A DNA stretch of 64,000 nt, from assembly GCA_022605425.2 (NCBI GenBank), contig CM061249.1, positions 682,001 to 746,000 of the forward strand. The letters run 5' to 3'. The DNA comes from Hamiltosporidium tvaerminnensis. Lineage: Eukaryota > Microsporidia > Dubosqiidae. Each line of letters starts with the position of its first letter. The first letter of the stretch is position 1. The notes under the pieces are model-generated. The model did not search any database and had not been told where the DNA came from. It worked only from the letters and a program-made list of their open reading frames with translations. The position numbers and the translations under genes are program-made. Shown piece after piece: positions 31,960-43,477 of the stretch.

Positions 31960-33660
31960 TAGAAGTTATAAAAGAAAAACGAGGTATTGAAATCCTCTGT
32001 AATGTAAAATAAAATTTAAATTTAAAATGTTATATTTTTTTGATAATTTTTCAAGCCCGAAAATGTTTCCATCTTCGATTGCCTCTCCAGTTATTTATGT
32101 CTTTACTACTTTTATTAAGCATCTATATCTTAGTAATTTCAAACGATTGTTCGTATTTCGCTGCTATCTCTTATTATTTTTATATTAAATTTTGTTTTAC
32201 ATAATCCACCTTGAAACCTACAAATATTGGAATAGAAGGTAATCATTTATATATAAAATGAATGAAAGTCAGCCTATAAATTTCTTGAATACTTACATAG
32301 TTTAATCATCTTGCGATAAATCGTTTAAAATTTCATACCAATAGCTCAACCGTGTAAAAAATTTCCAAATATTTATTTTTCAAACAAAATTTAATCTAAA
32401 AACGCTTTATTATGAAATCATAAACATTTTAATACTAACATCTATATTTTTTACTTCTAACTTGCCTCCATCAAAATAAATTTAGCAATAAAAACTGAAT
32501 TGTTTAAAAAGAATCAAAGTAAAATTAAAGTTTTCTATTTAAAGAAACGTTTTTTTACTTAATAACATACTTCGAAAAGACTAATAACTCAAAAAACAAG
32601 TAGATATTCGTTTGTTATATTTTAATTACTCAACGCTAACTAATGAGCAAATTTTTAATGGCTCACGGTATTATCGGTTATTTTATCATTTGCGAGTGTT
32701 TCTGGTTAAATTAGCCTATCCTGCATAGATTAATTAATTTTCAGTGTTCATACTAAATTACCTCCTACTTTCAACTAAAATATCTCAGTGTTATCTACTT
32801 AAGTAAATCATTCTTATACCCGCTTTTTCCCTATAATTATGATTCAGGAAAGTAAATTATTGAAACTTATCTGTTAAGAAAAAGTATAAATCCTAATTTC
32901 TTAGACTGATCATTTATTGTTCGATTAGATACATAGAAAAGGTCATATTATATACAAAGTATAATTTTCGTATCGAAGAGTACTTTTTTCTTGCACTATA
33001 TAGTCTTCTTTACGAATAAAAATCGACTGTACTTCTGTATTAAATAGAATTCTGTGTATAACTTAATAATAATCTAGAAAACGATGTTGTAAGAAATCGA
33101 TTCGAAATCAGCCATTACATGACTGATTGGCATCGAACAGCAAAGTCAAAAACATAATTACAAAGAATTTCGAACCTTTTATGAAGTTCGTTTGGTAATC
33201 TAACGATTCGAAAATATTTACGTATATTACAATCAAATTATGATTACATTGATATTTAGCACTCTGATTGGTGTATATTCAGAATTAAACAATATACCAT
33301 GTTATCAGGATTTATTACTTCCTACTTGTCTTCTTTTTCTTTTCTGTTTTTGTATCTTACATAATTAGATTATAGTTAATATAAGTTTATTTATATATGA
33401 AATGAAACTTTAAAAAGTGAAGAAAGATAAAAGAAGAAACTAAGATTATAAACAAATCTATACTTATTTTAATATCCCGTACTAGTATGCAGAGGTTTTC
33501 AATACATTTTCGCCTAAAAACGTTAGTAAAGCCAATAAATTAGAAAATTGCAAAAAAGAACTAGAAAGAAAAAAAAATAAATTTTTGTAGAATATATTAG
33601 CTATTGTACCTTATAAATTTAGTTCCACAAAATAATTTTAATATAGTGAAGATGGTACAT
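31960..33660. other. AT-rich DNA upstream of a retroelement relic
   Basis: No open frame of interest. The upstream, more eroded part of the relic that starts near 33.66 kb may extend into this stretch, but I could not align it. Confidence 0.4.
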
Positions 33661-35243
33661 TAAACCAACGCCGTGAGTCATTGGGCAATCTATAGAAACA
33701 AAAGGTAAATGTACAAACATTAAGAGCATTACAATAAAAGATCACAAAATATAACAGTGTTGAGGGAGGTTGACAGGTTGTAGGAAATAATTGTGGAGTT
33801 TTAGATTGTGAAATAAATATAATTTTAACAAAAAAAAATCTAGGTGCAAGGAGTAAAGAACGTCTATACCTTCCTCATAAAAAAAATCCCAGGGATTTAA
33901 ATATTTTTGAATTCAAAGTGAGTATTTGCAATTTATAATTCTTGAATTTTATGGAAAAAATCTAAAGAAACATCTATCAGAAGAGAATCAATGCTAAAGA
34001 TTAAGATTAAAAATCGAAACCTTTTGCACTGAGAAAAACCAATCTTTTTAAAATTAAAATACGGGTTAGGAAAGAAAGCCAAAAAGAATAAAGTAAAATA
34101 AGCTCAACTAGTTAAATATTATCACGAAAATAATAAAACAGATACAGTTTAAATACAGCAAATCGACCACACTCACCTGATCTTTTTAAACCAATATTGC
34201 TATGTAAAGGCCCCATGTGCGCAATTGGTCTTTAATTCTATAATAAATTATAGCAGAAATAGAAAACTGAATAAAACACTCAAAGTTATATAAAGCAAGA
34301 AAAAATGATCTTTTAGGTGTTAATGGTTCTTCAAGATGGTCAAAAAAGGGAATGTAAAACCTGGTCGAAGCATTTTTCTGCTATACTAAGTATAGAAATT
34401 TATTCTGGAAAGCAAAGATATGTACCAACACCGCATTTAGTCTAGAAACATAATAGTATATCTAGCGACATGATCTATTACAATACATAGTCAGTAAAAC
34501 ATTAGAAAACATAATGAATTTATATGATACGTACACATAACCGTCTAAGTAAATACTATTTTAAGTCTTTAAATTGAATTATGAACACTCGGTTCAATAT
34601 ATTTCACAAAATAAGTAAGCAGAAATTAGAGTAGACATTGAAATAAAACCATTGCCAAATTCGAAATGAAACAGGAGGATCTGTTTTCATCAAAAAACCG
34701 AATATGATAACCTTATTTACACTAAAAATTAATTCTTAGTACTTATTTGAAATAGATAAGGTAAAAGAATTAATATATACGTCAAGTAGAAATGAGTTGG
34801 ATTTTTATTATTACTTTTAATGTGGTGATATTTCTTTGTGTAATCACCTGCTAGGGTATTAGACAATTACGATAAGATGCATATTTAAGAGTATAAATAA
34901 CGATGGATATAAAAGAATAATTTAGTTGATGTATTAAAAAAAACAGCTAAATAATTTCTTCTGGGTAACCATGATAATTGGGCTTGAGTTAAATATCTGG
35001 AAAAGTCGGGAAAGTGTCGTGGCGTGCTATTGAAGAAGCCTAGAGTCATAAACAACCAATTTTTTGTTCAAAGCAAGTGAAGAACGAGAAGAAAATGTTA
35101 AACAAGCAAATCCCAAAAATATTTTATCATTTATTTTAGACGAGGCAACCACAAATGAACAAAAGAAAATAACCATAAATGAAACTTTGGCTGCATAAGA
35201 AGAGAATATAGTATTTGAAATGGTTAACAAAAGCATTTAAAAA
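33661..35243 (+). pseudogene. Decayed Dong/R4-like retrotransposon (RT C-terminus, zinc region, endonuclease tail)
   Basis: Many stops and frameshifts, but collinear fragments remain. ARSKERLYLPHKKNPRDLN at about 33.85 kb resembles the segment after the reverse-transcriptase thumb. KYGLGKKAKKNK and AQLVKYYHENNKTD lie near 34.05-34.15 kb, and SSRWSKKGNVKPGRS near 34.33 kb. A region follows where the expected zinc-binding cysteines appear mutated (DMYQHR). AEIRVDIEIK is near 34.62 kb. An acidic tail (DEATTNEQKKITINETLAA, then EENIVFEMVNKSI) near 35.13-35.24 kb matches in kind the tail at 430-558. Same family as the first gene but older. Confidence 0.65.
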
Positions 35244-35622
35244 AGAGAGAAAAGTTATTAACCTGGATTTTCATTGAATAAAAAATTAGCATTTTAAGAA
35301 TATTTACTATTAAGATGATTTTAAATCTAAAAATATCTTTATAAAGCCAATGAATTAAACAGAGTAGAAAACAACTTTAATGTTTAAAAAAATCAAACTA
35401 TTAAAATAACGTTATAAAATAATTTCAGACTTCAGATAAATATATTTTATTAAAGAATTAAAAATAACTTTTTTATAACTCTAATCTTTCAAAATTTGTG
35501 AAAATATTTTTCATAATCAAAGAATAAATAAATTGAAATATAGAAATATTTATTAAACATTCCAATAAAAACACAATTCGAGATAAATTCTATTCCAATT
35601 AAAATCAAACAAATAAATGATT
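35244..35622. other. AT-rich intergenic DNA
   Basis: Nothing recognised; it contains the 3' flank of the V-ATPase gene. Confidence 0.45.
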
Positions 35623-36279
35623 TTATCTTAAAAAATCCACCGCTTTTTCTTTCATTATAAATCCCAAAACAAATCCAAGCACACCAATTCCTCCAGATAT
35701 TAACTCTATAGCTACTAAATTAGCAAAAAGTGTAGGATCTTTAGCATCCATGATACATATAGCAGCACAGTTCATACCAGTAGCTATAGAAGATGCATAT
35801 CCACTTATTCCAACAATAGCACCAGCACACAGTATAATATGATGAACAATAGAAGTAACCTTTTCATCAGACACACTTTTACATTTATTTAAAATATCCA
35901 TCAATGATTTTGTTTGTATCAAACTAAAAATAAAATTTGCTTCACATATAACAGTACCTATGATTGATTTAGCACCTACTCTCGGCATCAAAATAGATGC
36001 CCCAGAAACTGATTTACCAATACTTCTCATTCCTTTGGCTGTTCCCAACGCATTTAAAGAAAAACATATTATTACACCCAAATAACCCAGAAATGGCGTT
36101 ATATCTTCTATTACTCCTTTAATCGAATGAATATTTTTATATTTGTAAATAAGAAGTGATACTATCAGTAAAAAAATTGTTGTTCCAACCTTCTTCATGG
36201 GCATCAAAAATTTTTGTATTTTTTTAAATGTGTAATCTTTAAGAGAACAAATAAAATGTGAAATAATTAAAAGAGCCAT
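35623..36279 (-). CDS. VMA16: V-type ATPase proteolipid subunit c''
   Basis: A 218-residue, very hydrophobic protein of the membrane rotor (V0) of the vacuolar H+-ATPase. Five hydrophobic segments are visible (about 30-44, 62-80, 102-124, 142-168, 184-210), as in yeast Vma16 (213 residues), which has an extra N-terminal helix compared with subunits c and c'. The proton-carrying glutamate is E113 in VICEANFIFSLI; a second glutamate, E191 in LVAIELISGGIG, occupies the equivalent place in the second hairpin. The glycine- and alanine-rich packing helices (GTAKGMRSIGKSVSGAS) are typical. No C-run is seen next to the ATG, unlike most neighbours. Confidence 0.88.
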   Translation of the reverse strand: MALLIISHFICSLKDYTFKKIQKFLMPMKKVGTTIFLLIVSLLIYKYKNIHSIKGVIEDITPFLGYLGVIICFSLNALGTAKGMRSIGKSVSGASILMPRVGAKSIIGTVICEANFIFSLIQTKSLMDILNKCKSVSDEKVTSIVHHIILCAGAIVGISGYASSIATGMNCAAICIMDAKDPTLFANLVAIELISGGIGVLGFVLGFIMKEKAVDFLR

Positions 36280-36354
36280 AAGTATAGATTATAATATAGA
36301 AATGTTGCATATAAGATATTAACGAATTTAAACCTATTATTAAACCCCAAGTAG

Positions 36355-36612
36355 ATAATTAATTGGCAAAGATATTTCTTGCTGGGAAGAGATAATTAAT
36401 TAAAAATATTTGTTGCTGGGAAGAGAGTATTAATTAAAATAATTTCTTGCTGGGAAGAGAGTATTAATTAAAATAATTTCTTGCTGAGAAAGAGATAATT
36501 AATTGGCAAAGATATTTCTTGCTGAGAAGAGAGTATTAATTAAAATAATTTCTTGCTGAGAAAGAGAGTATTAATTAAAATGATTTCTTGCTGGGAAGAG
36601 ATACTTAATTAA
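36355..36612. repeat. 34-bp minisatellite, about seven units
   Basis: Units of the type TTGCTGGGAAGAGAGTATTA plus ATTAAAATAATTTC, with variants (GCTGAGAAAGAG; a longer GGCAAAGATATTTC unit). It lies between the V-ATPase gene and the CTLH gene. Confidence 0.9.
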
Positions 36613-36723
36613 AAAAATATTTAAATGAGCAATAGATCAGTAAATATAGAATATATTTAAAATAACAAATCTATAAAATATATAAGAAAGATAAAAGAAA
36701 GAAATAAGAGTGATTCAAGAATT

Positions 36724-37305
36724 TTATTTATTTAAAAAGTACAGAACAGATGAATAATGAAGTAAAAGTGTGTGTAGCAATGAATTAGAGTGTCCTTTTA
36801 CCCTTTTATAAATAACTTCATTAAAATTTTCAACAAGTTTGCTTGATCTTTCCGAATTAAAGAATTTTTTAATATTGTGATTTTCAAAATCAGAATATCC
36901 CAATATAGAAAATACATGCGGATCGAATCCAAAATTATTTTTTTCAAGAAATTCTTTAGCTGTATTTATTGCCTTTTGAAAATCACCTTGCTCTACATAA
37001 TCAATAAACATTTGTTTAAAAAGATCGTCAATAAGTTTCTTTTCTGTCTCATCACTAGTTTCAAAAAGAAAAGGAAAATATTTTTTTATGGATTTAAATG
37101 CTTCTTCTATTTGCTTTTTACTTATAAAATCACATATTTCTTTTCTTTTTTTAAGAAAATCAATTCCCTGTATGTCTTTTATATTTAAACGCTCACTAAA
37201 TAATTTTGCTGTGTTTTCTGCTCGTGCATATATTAAATGGTCTAATATTACCTCTTCACATAGTTTTTCTATTTCTGAGTCATCAACATGTTCCCTTAAT
37301 CTCAT
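36724..37305 (-). CDS. LisH/CTLH/CRA-domain protein, Gid8-like
   Basis: A 193-residue protein with the three-part layout of CTLH E3-ligase scaffold subunits: LisH at about 8-42 (IEKLCEEVILDHLIYARAENTA), CTLH at about 48-105 (FLKKRKEICDFISKKQIEEA, FPFLFE) and a CRA region from about 105 (KQMFIDYVEQGDFQKAINTA, then EFLEK). Small proteins of this type are Gid8/TWA1, which in yeast tie together the GID ubiquitin ligase that degrades gluconeogenic enzymes. Other CTLH proteins (RanBPM/Gid1, Gid7, Gid9) carry extra SPRY, WD40 or RING domains, absent here. GGG on the plus strand at 37309-37311 gives CCC four nt before the ATG. Confidence 0.72.
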   Translation of the reverse strand: MRLREHVDDSEIEKLCEEVILDHLIYARAENTAKLFSERLNIKDIQGIDFLKKRKEICDFISKKQIEEAFKSIKKYFPFLFETSDETEKKLIDDLFKQMFIDYVEQGDFQKAINTAKEFLEKNNFGFDPHVFSILGYSDFENHNIKKFFNSERSSKLVENFNEVIYKRVKGHSNSLLHTLLLHYSSVLYFLNK

Positions 37306-37749
37306 TAAGGGTTACACATAGTAAACTGATTTATACATTTCTTATAAAATAAATCTGTAAGGGTTACTGTTGTATTCCAAAAGATAATAAAAGTAAAAAT
37401 ATATTTTTTGATTTGAGTCAATGTATTATAATGGTATCTTCTATATAGGTATCTGTTATATGTCTTTGATGCGAAATCAATATCCGATTCTCTTTCTATA
37501 TTTAAAATTTGTACTTTATATCAGTCATTTTCTTAAAAATCTGGGCTCAATAATTAAGCTATTAAATTTTAAAAGCGTTTTACTCTTTAGCGTGTTTTTT
37601 TACTAATTATGGAAGATATAATAACTTTCCTCTTTATAGACCTCTTAAGATAAATTTTTTAGTTTATATTAATGTCTGGTATTTATTAATAAATTTCAGC
37701 GTTAAGGCACTTTTTTTCACATCTTTTTATATTTTCTTCTACTTCTTGT
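37306..37749. other. Intergenic DNA
   Basis: A 61-codon frame at 37421-37606 has no supporting feature. Nothing else recognised. Confidence 0.45.
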
Positions 37750-38190
37750 ACAACCATCTTTTATTTTTATAAATACGACTCTTCATTTATGTTTATTGTC
37801 GGTTCCTCTGACATAGTTCCTCTCTTCGAAATAAGGGGTCGATTATTTTTGGTTTTAAAATGTTTAACATCATCTTCCTGGGGTTTCGCTTGTTTTAAAG
37901 GGGGTGTTGGATCTCCTACATCACAGCTCTCTCGATAACGTACATTGACGCTCTTTTGGGTTCTATTTGACATTGGATCCCGGTTCAAGTTCTCTTCGTC
38001 GATCAAAAGAAATTGTTTCGATTGTCCTTTTATGTACAATGAATTGAATTATGCCTCTACATTTATGAGTATTTGCTAGTCTTTTAAGATGATATTTATG
38101 GTATTTTGTCACAATATAAGCCCAGGTTTGAACATAAGGGATTATCTCAACACTACACTTATAATTAATATCTAACTATTGGTTAAAGGC
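37750..38190 (-). mobile_element. Retrotransposon C-terminal fragment
   Basis: On the minus strand this aligns with positions about 110-520 of the first gene: AAGTGTAGTGTTGAGATAAT, then GACAAAATACCATAAAT, then GTAGAGGCATA, GATCGACGAAGAG, CCCCCTTTAAAA and GAGGAACCGACAATAAAC. A 90-codon open frame (37767-38039) is what remains of the endonuclease/tail coding region; frameshifts and deletions have removed the rest. Confidence 0.8.
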
Positions 38191-39236
38191 TGATATAAAT
38201 TTATATTTTATTAAAATCATAAATATATTCCTCTATTCTGAAATACATTTGGATTCTTTCAAAATACATTCTGTAATTTCTTTTAACAATACCGTTCCAA
38301 ATTATCACTTAAGATATTATTTCAATACTACATTTATGAGTAAGAACAAACTCATTAGCCAATAAATCATAATTCCTTGGTTTTTTAAATTAAAAAGTTG
38401 AAGTTAATTCATATCATATAATATAATTCATACAAAACCAAAGGTTATCATATTTAGTTTTTAATCTAAAATAAATGCATGGAGTCTATTGTTTTTAACT
38501 TTTATATTAGTTTTATTCTGGTGTCTACTCCTTATTTCCACATACTTATTTTCAGGGGTCAACTGTTTTTTAAATATGTATTTCCTTTAATGAATACAAT
38601 TCAAATTCTTTTTAACTTTTTAGCTTGTTTTTTTGATTATTCTAATATATAATATGTAATAAATGATGTTTTAATATTTGAGTTAAACAAATATATGATT
38701 TTCTATTATTATTGTAATCAAAAATATTTTATAGAAACAACTAAAGTTTTAATACAAATTAATAAATAAATTGTAATTTTTTACTTAGTCACATAACTGT
38801 AGCTATTATACTTATCTATCCATATAACTCTAATTATTGATAAGTTTAGATAATTTTAAATTATCTATATTTGACTTTTAAAAGTTAATTTAGATATTAT
38901 TTAAATTATTATTACTAGATTCAATAGAAGATTTGATGGTAATTAATGAGATATAAAGGTATAAAAGTATGAAAAATATTTTAAACCAGAATTTTATTAA
39001 ATAAAGAATAATTTTATTTTATTAAATAAAGAATAATTTAATTTTGGAAAATAAAGAATAATTTAGATTTATTACATTTTAATTAATCATTGTACAATTT
39101 TTTATTGGTTTACAATAATTTTATATGAAATATTTATATTTCTGTTATAAAATACATCAAATTAATGATAAAAGAGAAAAAATAAACAAATATCTATTTC
39201 AGTCACATTTATTTATTATACTTACACATAGCCTTT
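38191..39236. other. AT-rich DNA with a small tandem repeat
   Basis: 38990-39066 holds about three imperfect copies of a 24-28-bp unit (TTTATTAAATAAAGAATAAT). 38320-38345 echoes a short part of the retrotransposon fragment. No gene recognised. Confidence 0.5.
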
Positions 39237-39686
39237 CTACATACAACAAGTACTACTTTCTATATCTTTATAGAAATTATTTCGAATTTTACCATTTCTA
39301 TATTTTCGATTTCTTACACACCAAATACTTCCAAATACATGTCCTACCAATATAAAAAATATAATTTTAACATTAGCTGTCATAGATACCATCATAAGCA
39401 TCCAGGACACTAAAAATATAAAAGATTTAATTGTAAAAATATATAAATATAAAACAATCTGATAAATAATTTCTTTTCTTTTTTTATACTTTTTAATTTT
39501 CATTAAATATTTTTGTTTAAATACTGGTATTATAAATGAAATACAGAATAATGTAAATAGAAAAGTATAAAAAGGTATTCCTGATATGGTTATGTTTTTA
39601 AACAAAAAGCTTTTCAGTTTTGAAGTGTTGTTTAATGTTAGAGACATACCGCAACATCTTGTTGGTATTTCATTGTGAAGTATCAT
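39237..39686 (-). CDS. Ctr-family copper transporter
   Basis: A 149-residue membrane protein with three hydrophobic helices (about 36-55, 82-102 and 105-122), the length and topology of Ctr copper(I) importers, which work as trimers in the plasma or vacuolar membrane. The diagnostic pattern is exact: M98-x3-M102 in helix 2, then twelve residues to G115-x3-G119 in helix 3 (MMVSMTANVK ... GHVFG). The N-terminus has a Cys pair before a Met (CCGM at 11-14) and the C-terminus ends CCM, both plausible copper ligands; methionine-rich repeats are absent. A second ATG 4 nt upstream is in another frame. The true start could be downstream at M14. No C-run precedes the start. Confidence 0.85.
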   Translation of the reverse strand: MILHNEIPTRCCGMSLTLNNTSKLKSFLFKNITISGIPFYTFLFTLFCISFIIPVFKQKYLMKIKKYKKRKEIIYQIVLYLYIFTIKSFIFLVSWMLMMVSMTANVKIIFFILVGHVFGSIWCVRNRKYRNGKIRNNFYKDIESSTCCM

Positions 39687-40071
39687 GCATTTTTTTTTCC
39701 GAAATTATTTTTATATAAAAGATGCATAAAAATAGAATTTCGGTATTTAATTTAAATATATTTAATGATAAAAATTGTTTATTTAATAGTGGTTTGTTAT
39801 GTATTTATTATATAAATGTTTTAGGATATTGCTTATTGAATTCATATTGATTATATATATTAGTTTAAAGATTATTTTTTTTTCTTATTCGTAAATTTAA
39901 TAAATATATAAGAAGTTATTAAAACATTTAATAATTTATATTCGATATTTGAATATCTAATTTGGTATTAGAAATTCATAGATTGAAATCTGTATTAACA
40001 TTGTAAATTATTGAATCACTTAAAAATAATATTGCATTTAATTAATATTAGAAAACAGTAATAAACAAATA

Positions 40072-40343
40072 TTATATTTTATGTAATTTTGCTTTGATAT
40101 TTTGTAGATCAGTATTGGTAATTTCTATATTAAAATTCATAACTTTTTTTTTGGTTCGTAATTCATAAAATATTAAATAATTACAATTTTTTACTGTACT
40201 ATTGGTAGATAATAAATATTGATCTTCATTTCCATACAATATTCTTTGATAAAATAAAGAATTACGTATTTTTTGTACGGTATTAATGTATAAACTGTTA
40301 ATGATAACATTTTTTAAAGTAAATTTGTTGTTTATATTTGTTT
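40072..40343 (-). other. Out-of-frame C-terminal OB-fold domain of the DEAH helicase
   Basis: Directly behind the helicase stop, another frame stays open from the A8 run to a TAA at 40072-40074 (91 codons from the run). It contains DQYLLSTNSTV and NYLIFYELRTKKKVMNFNIE, which fit the OB-fold domain that always follows the ratchet region in DEAH helicases (hydrophobic-HPxS, then hYxELxxTxKxYhRxVT). No ATG precedes it within reach, so it is not a separate gene. A -1 shift at the A8 run, or one extra A, would join it to the helicase. Confidence 0.85.
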
Positions 40344-41930
40344 CTATTTTTTTTCTGATATTTTTAATAATTTAAGAGTTTGTTTAAATATCTTTTCTGT
40401 GTATCGAAATGTAAGGTACGAAATGTTTAATTGGTTACACATACCTATCTTATTTTCTGATTTTAAAATTCTATAAAATAATTTTATTATTAAATCGAAA
40501 TCATTATTAGGCGCTGAAATGAATGTACTCGAAATTTCTATTAAATTTATATTAAAAAATATTTCAGATGTAAGGATTGAGGCTAGCATAACTGATTCAT
40601 AAGCTAAATTATATTTAATTCCTTCAGAAATAATTTTTGAAAGAAGAAAGTCAAACGGAATTATACTTGTGAAATTTCCTAATTGAGTAAGATTATATCT
40701 TTTTAAGAAGGAACATATGTCTATGTTCCAAATATTAGATATAATGCCTTTTTGACTAATATAAGCCTTTTTTTCATAAAAATTTGCTTCTTTTGAAGTA
40801 AAATTTTCTTCGATAAATCCCAATACTAAAAGTTTGGATATCGAATTATTTAAAGATTTAAGTGATGGAGAGGCAGGCAATCTTAAATATTCTATTTTAG
40901 AAACTTTTATTAAATGCATTATCTTTAAAATAAAATTTGAAAGCTCTATTCTTTGTATTTCTGGTTTCCTATTATCTATAAAGGATTGAAAACTATCAAA
41001 TGTATACAATCTATAACAAATTCCAGGACAAGTTCTTCCTGTTCTTCCGGTTCGTTGGATAGCAGAATCCTTGGATATAAATATGGTTTCTAATGATTCT
41101 AAATCATCATCTTCAAAATATATTTTTTCTTTACACATACCCGTATCTATAATACATTCTATATTTGGTAATGTAATAGAAGTTTCTGCAATATTGGTAG
41201 CTAATATTATTTTACGAGTTTCAGTAGTTTTGAACACTTCAAAGTTCCTTTCACGAAGTGTAGAATGTAAAATAAAGATTTCTGCATCTAGATTTTTAAG
41301 TTTTTTAGAATATTCTTCTATCTCATTAATACCAGGTAGAAAGACAAGAGTATTTTTATTCTCTTTCATAATTATATCTTCTATTTTCAATAAATCATTA
41401 TAAATAATTTTAATGGGAAATTTTTTGTCTAAAATATTGTATACCGGACAAAAGTCTAAATAATCACTCAACATTTCTATTTCCCCAGTAGCTGAAACCA
41501 ATATGATTTTAATTTTTCGTATACTTTGTAAATATTTTAAATAACTTAATAGTATATCAATAAGAACAGTACGCTCATGAATTTCGTCAAGAACAAAATA
41601 ATCATAATTTGATAATAACATGTCTGTTTCTATCTCTTTCAATAAAATACCTTCTGTGACACAAAATATTTTTGTATTTTTCGAAACTATAGATTCAAAT
41701 CGTATTTTATACCCAACTGTCTCCCCAATTTTAGATTTTAATTCCATAGAAATTCTCTTTGCTAGAGTCACTGTTGATACACGTCGTGGCTGGGTTATTA
41801 TAACATTGCCACTTTTATACAATATCTGTGGTAATTTTGTACTTTTACCACTTCCGGTTCCACCCGTTACTATAATATTATCGTATTTTTGAATTGAAGC
41901 ATATATTTCTTTCATAACACATTCTTTCAT
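40344..41930 (-). CDS. DEAH-box RNA helicase (annotated frame lacks the OB-fold)
   Basis: A 528-residue ATP-dependent RNA helicase that starts almost at motif I, so it lacks the N-terminal extensions of most spliceosomal members. Motifs are I GGTGSGKST (23-31), Ia TQPRR, II DEIH (115-118; the usual alanine is isoleucine), III SAT (146-148), IV LVFLPG, V TNIAETSIT and VI QRTGRTGR (292-299). A winged-helix and ratchet region follow to about 520. The protein stops at TAG 40344-40346 just after eight A residues; the missing C-terminal domain continues in the -1 frame. Which DEAH group it is (Prp43-like, ribosomal or other) cannot be settled by eye. Upstream lies a doubled 84-bp segment containing CGGTTGGCC. 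Confidence 0.9.
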   Translation of the reverse strand: MKECVMKEIYASIQKYDNIIVTGGTGSGKSTKLPQILYKSGNVIITQPRRVSTVTLAKRISMELKSKIGETVGYKIRFESIVSKNTKIFCVTEGILLKEIETDMLLSNYDYFVLDEIHERTVLIDILLSYLKYLQSIRKIKIILVSATGEIEMLSDYLDFCPVYNILDKKFPIKIIYNDLLKIEDIIMKENKNTLVFLPGINEIEEYSKKLKNLDAEIFILHSTLRERNFEVFKTTETRKIILATNIAETSITLPNIECIIDTGMCKEKIYFEDDDLESLETIFISKDSAIQRTGRTGRTCPGICYRLYTFDSFQSFIDNRKPEIQRIELSNFILKIMHLIKVSKIEYLRLPASPSLKSLNNSISKLLVLGFIEENFTSKEANFYEKKAYISQKGIISNIWNIDICSFLKRYNLTQLGNFTSIIPFDFLLSKIISEGIKYNLAYESVMLASILTSEIFFNINLIEISSTFISAPNNDFDLIIKLFYRILKSENKIGMCNQLNISYLTFRYTEKIFKQTLKLLKISEKK

Positions 41931-41933
41931 TTA

Positions 41934-42085
41934 TTATTTATATTTGATGGCCAACCGATTTTTCTAAAAATATATTCTTGAAAATTATTAGAATTATCAG
42001 ATTTATAAGGATTTATAGTATTTATATTTGATGGCCAACCGACTTTTGCTAAAAATATATTCTTGAAAATTATTCAGATTTACAA
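41934..42085. repeat. 84-bp tandem duplication in the helicase leader
   Basis: TATTTGATGGCCAACCGA at 41941 recurs at 42025, followed in both by CTAAAAATATATTCTTGAAA. The proximal copy puts CGGTTGGCC about 20 nt before the helicase ATG. Confidence 0.85.
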
Positions 42086-42595
42086 TGATATTTTCAGATA
42101 TTATATGTTTATTATAAAATTTATTTTTAAAAAGTTATTTGAATTGGTAAAAATTATAAATAATTTATCATAAAAAAATCAAAAATTACAAAATAATTTG
42201 ATGATTGAAATATATTTCTAAAAATTGACCATAACATATATATTTCTAATTAATAATTTATTTGTTTTTTTAAAAGGTATAATATCTTGCTTCTCTTATT
42301 TGATCAATTAATTTTGAATAACCTTTAACATTGACAGCAAAAAGAAACTTTTATTTTACAGAATAAGATTACTCTATCTATCCATATTATTAAATTTTAT
42401 TTATGTCTAAGTATCTAAATCATTATACAAACATTGTTTATCTGTTCTAAACGTTTTGATTATTTATTTTTAAATATTTTGAAAAAAATCTTAATTTATC
42501 TCACATATTTTTTCTATTAACTAAATTAAAATTTACAAACAATATCAAATTTGTCATTCTATTTTTAAAATTTTTTATTTATATTTGACTATAAA
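42086..42595. other. AT-rich intergenic DNA
   Basis: Nothing recognised between the helicase leader and the next R700 copy. Confidence 0.45.
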
Positions 42596-43312
42596 AGTGA
42601 AGGGAGGATAACTATATTCAAAACTTTCTGCTTGGCAATGAGTTTTTGAAACTGGTGTGAGGTAATTGTTTGGTTTTTTGTTGGGAATTAAACTCCACTA
42701 GATTTTCGGTTGTTCTATGGGAATTTGTATGAGGAATAGAAGCCATCAAAAAGGCGAAACTTTTTCTACGAATTTATTTGTAGTTTTTTATGTAACTCGG
42801 ATCAAAAGCCGCAGCCAAACATGTAGGTAATTCCCATGTAAAAACATGGAAACCTAGCCTTGCTCACTCGGATTAGAAGACTTAGCGCCTGGGAGATATA
42901 AAAATAAAAACCATTTAAAGCCGGGAGAGCTAAGTAGCAGGTTATACCTGTTGATATGATATTGCACTGTCTAGGTGGACCTCATGTAAGTCTCTGAAAT
43001 ATATGTTAGCTAGAAGTTCATTCGGTTCAGAAAGTGTAGAGTAAGTGGGGATGCTGCATAGTCTCGGGTAACATCGGCCTTCAATCACACTCCATGCAAC
43101 GGACATCAACGAACTCTGGGCAACTGCCTCTCCTATTAATTAGGTTCTACACACCTGGTAGATGAAAGGCTTTGGGACGTAGGTATCGCAGGGTTTACCG
43201 ATGGAGTTTTGGGGTAGCAGTCATTTATGTTAAACCTAGAACTGCGTTAATGTCATAAAAACAAATATAACACTTCCCACTATTTCTAAAAGATGTGATA
43301 CTTTTAAATAAA
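42596..43312 (+). repeat. R700 copy, well preserved
   Basis: Best reference copy. It has GGGAGGATAAC at the head, the hairpin TAGGTAATTCCCATGT/ACATGGAAACCTAG (42823-42857), AAGCCGGGAGAGCTAAGTAG, the CAGGTTATACCTG hairpin (42939), GTAGAGTAAGTGGGGATG and GTTAAACCTAGAACTGCG (43229). Confidence 0.88.
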
Positions 43313-43477
43313 ACTTAGAATGTATTTAAAATCATTAACAGTACCAGGAAAAATTTCATTACTAAATTTATCGTTTTTAATAGCTACTAATTTTTAAAAC
43401 TTGAAACCTAGCTGTTTGTATATTTTTTTACTAAAAGAAAAATTTGCAAAACGTAAATATAATGATTGAATCAAAAT

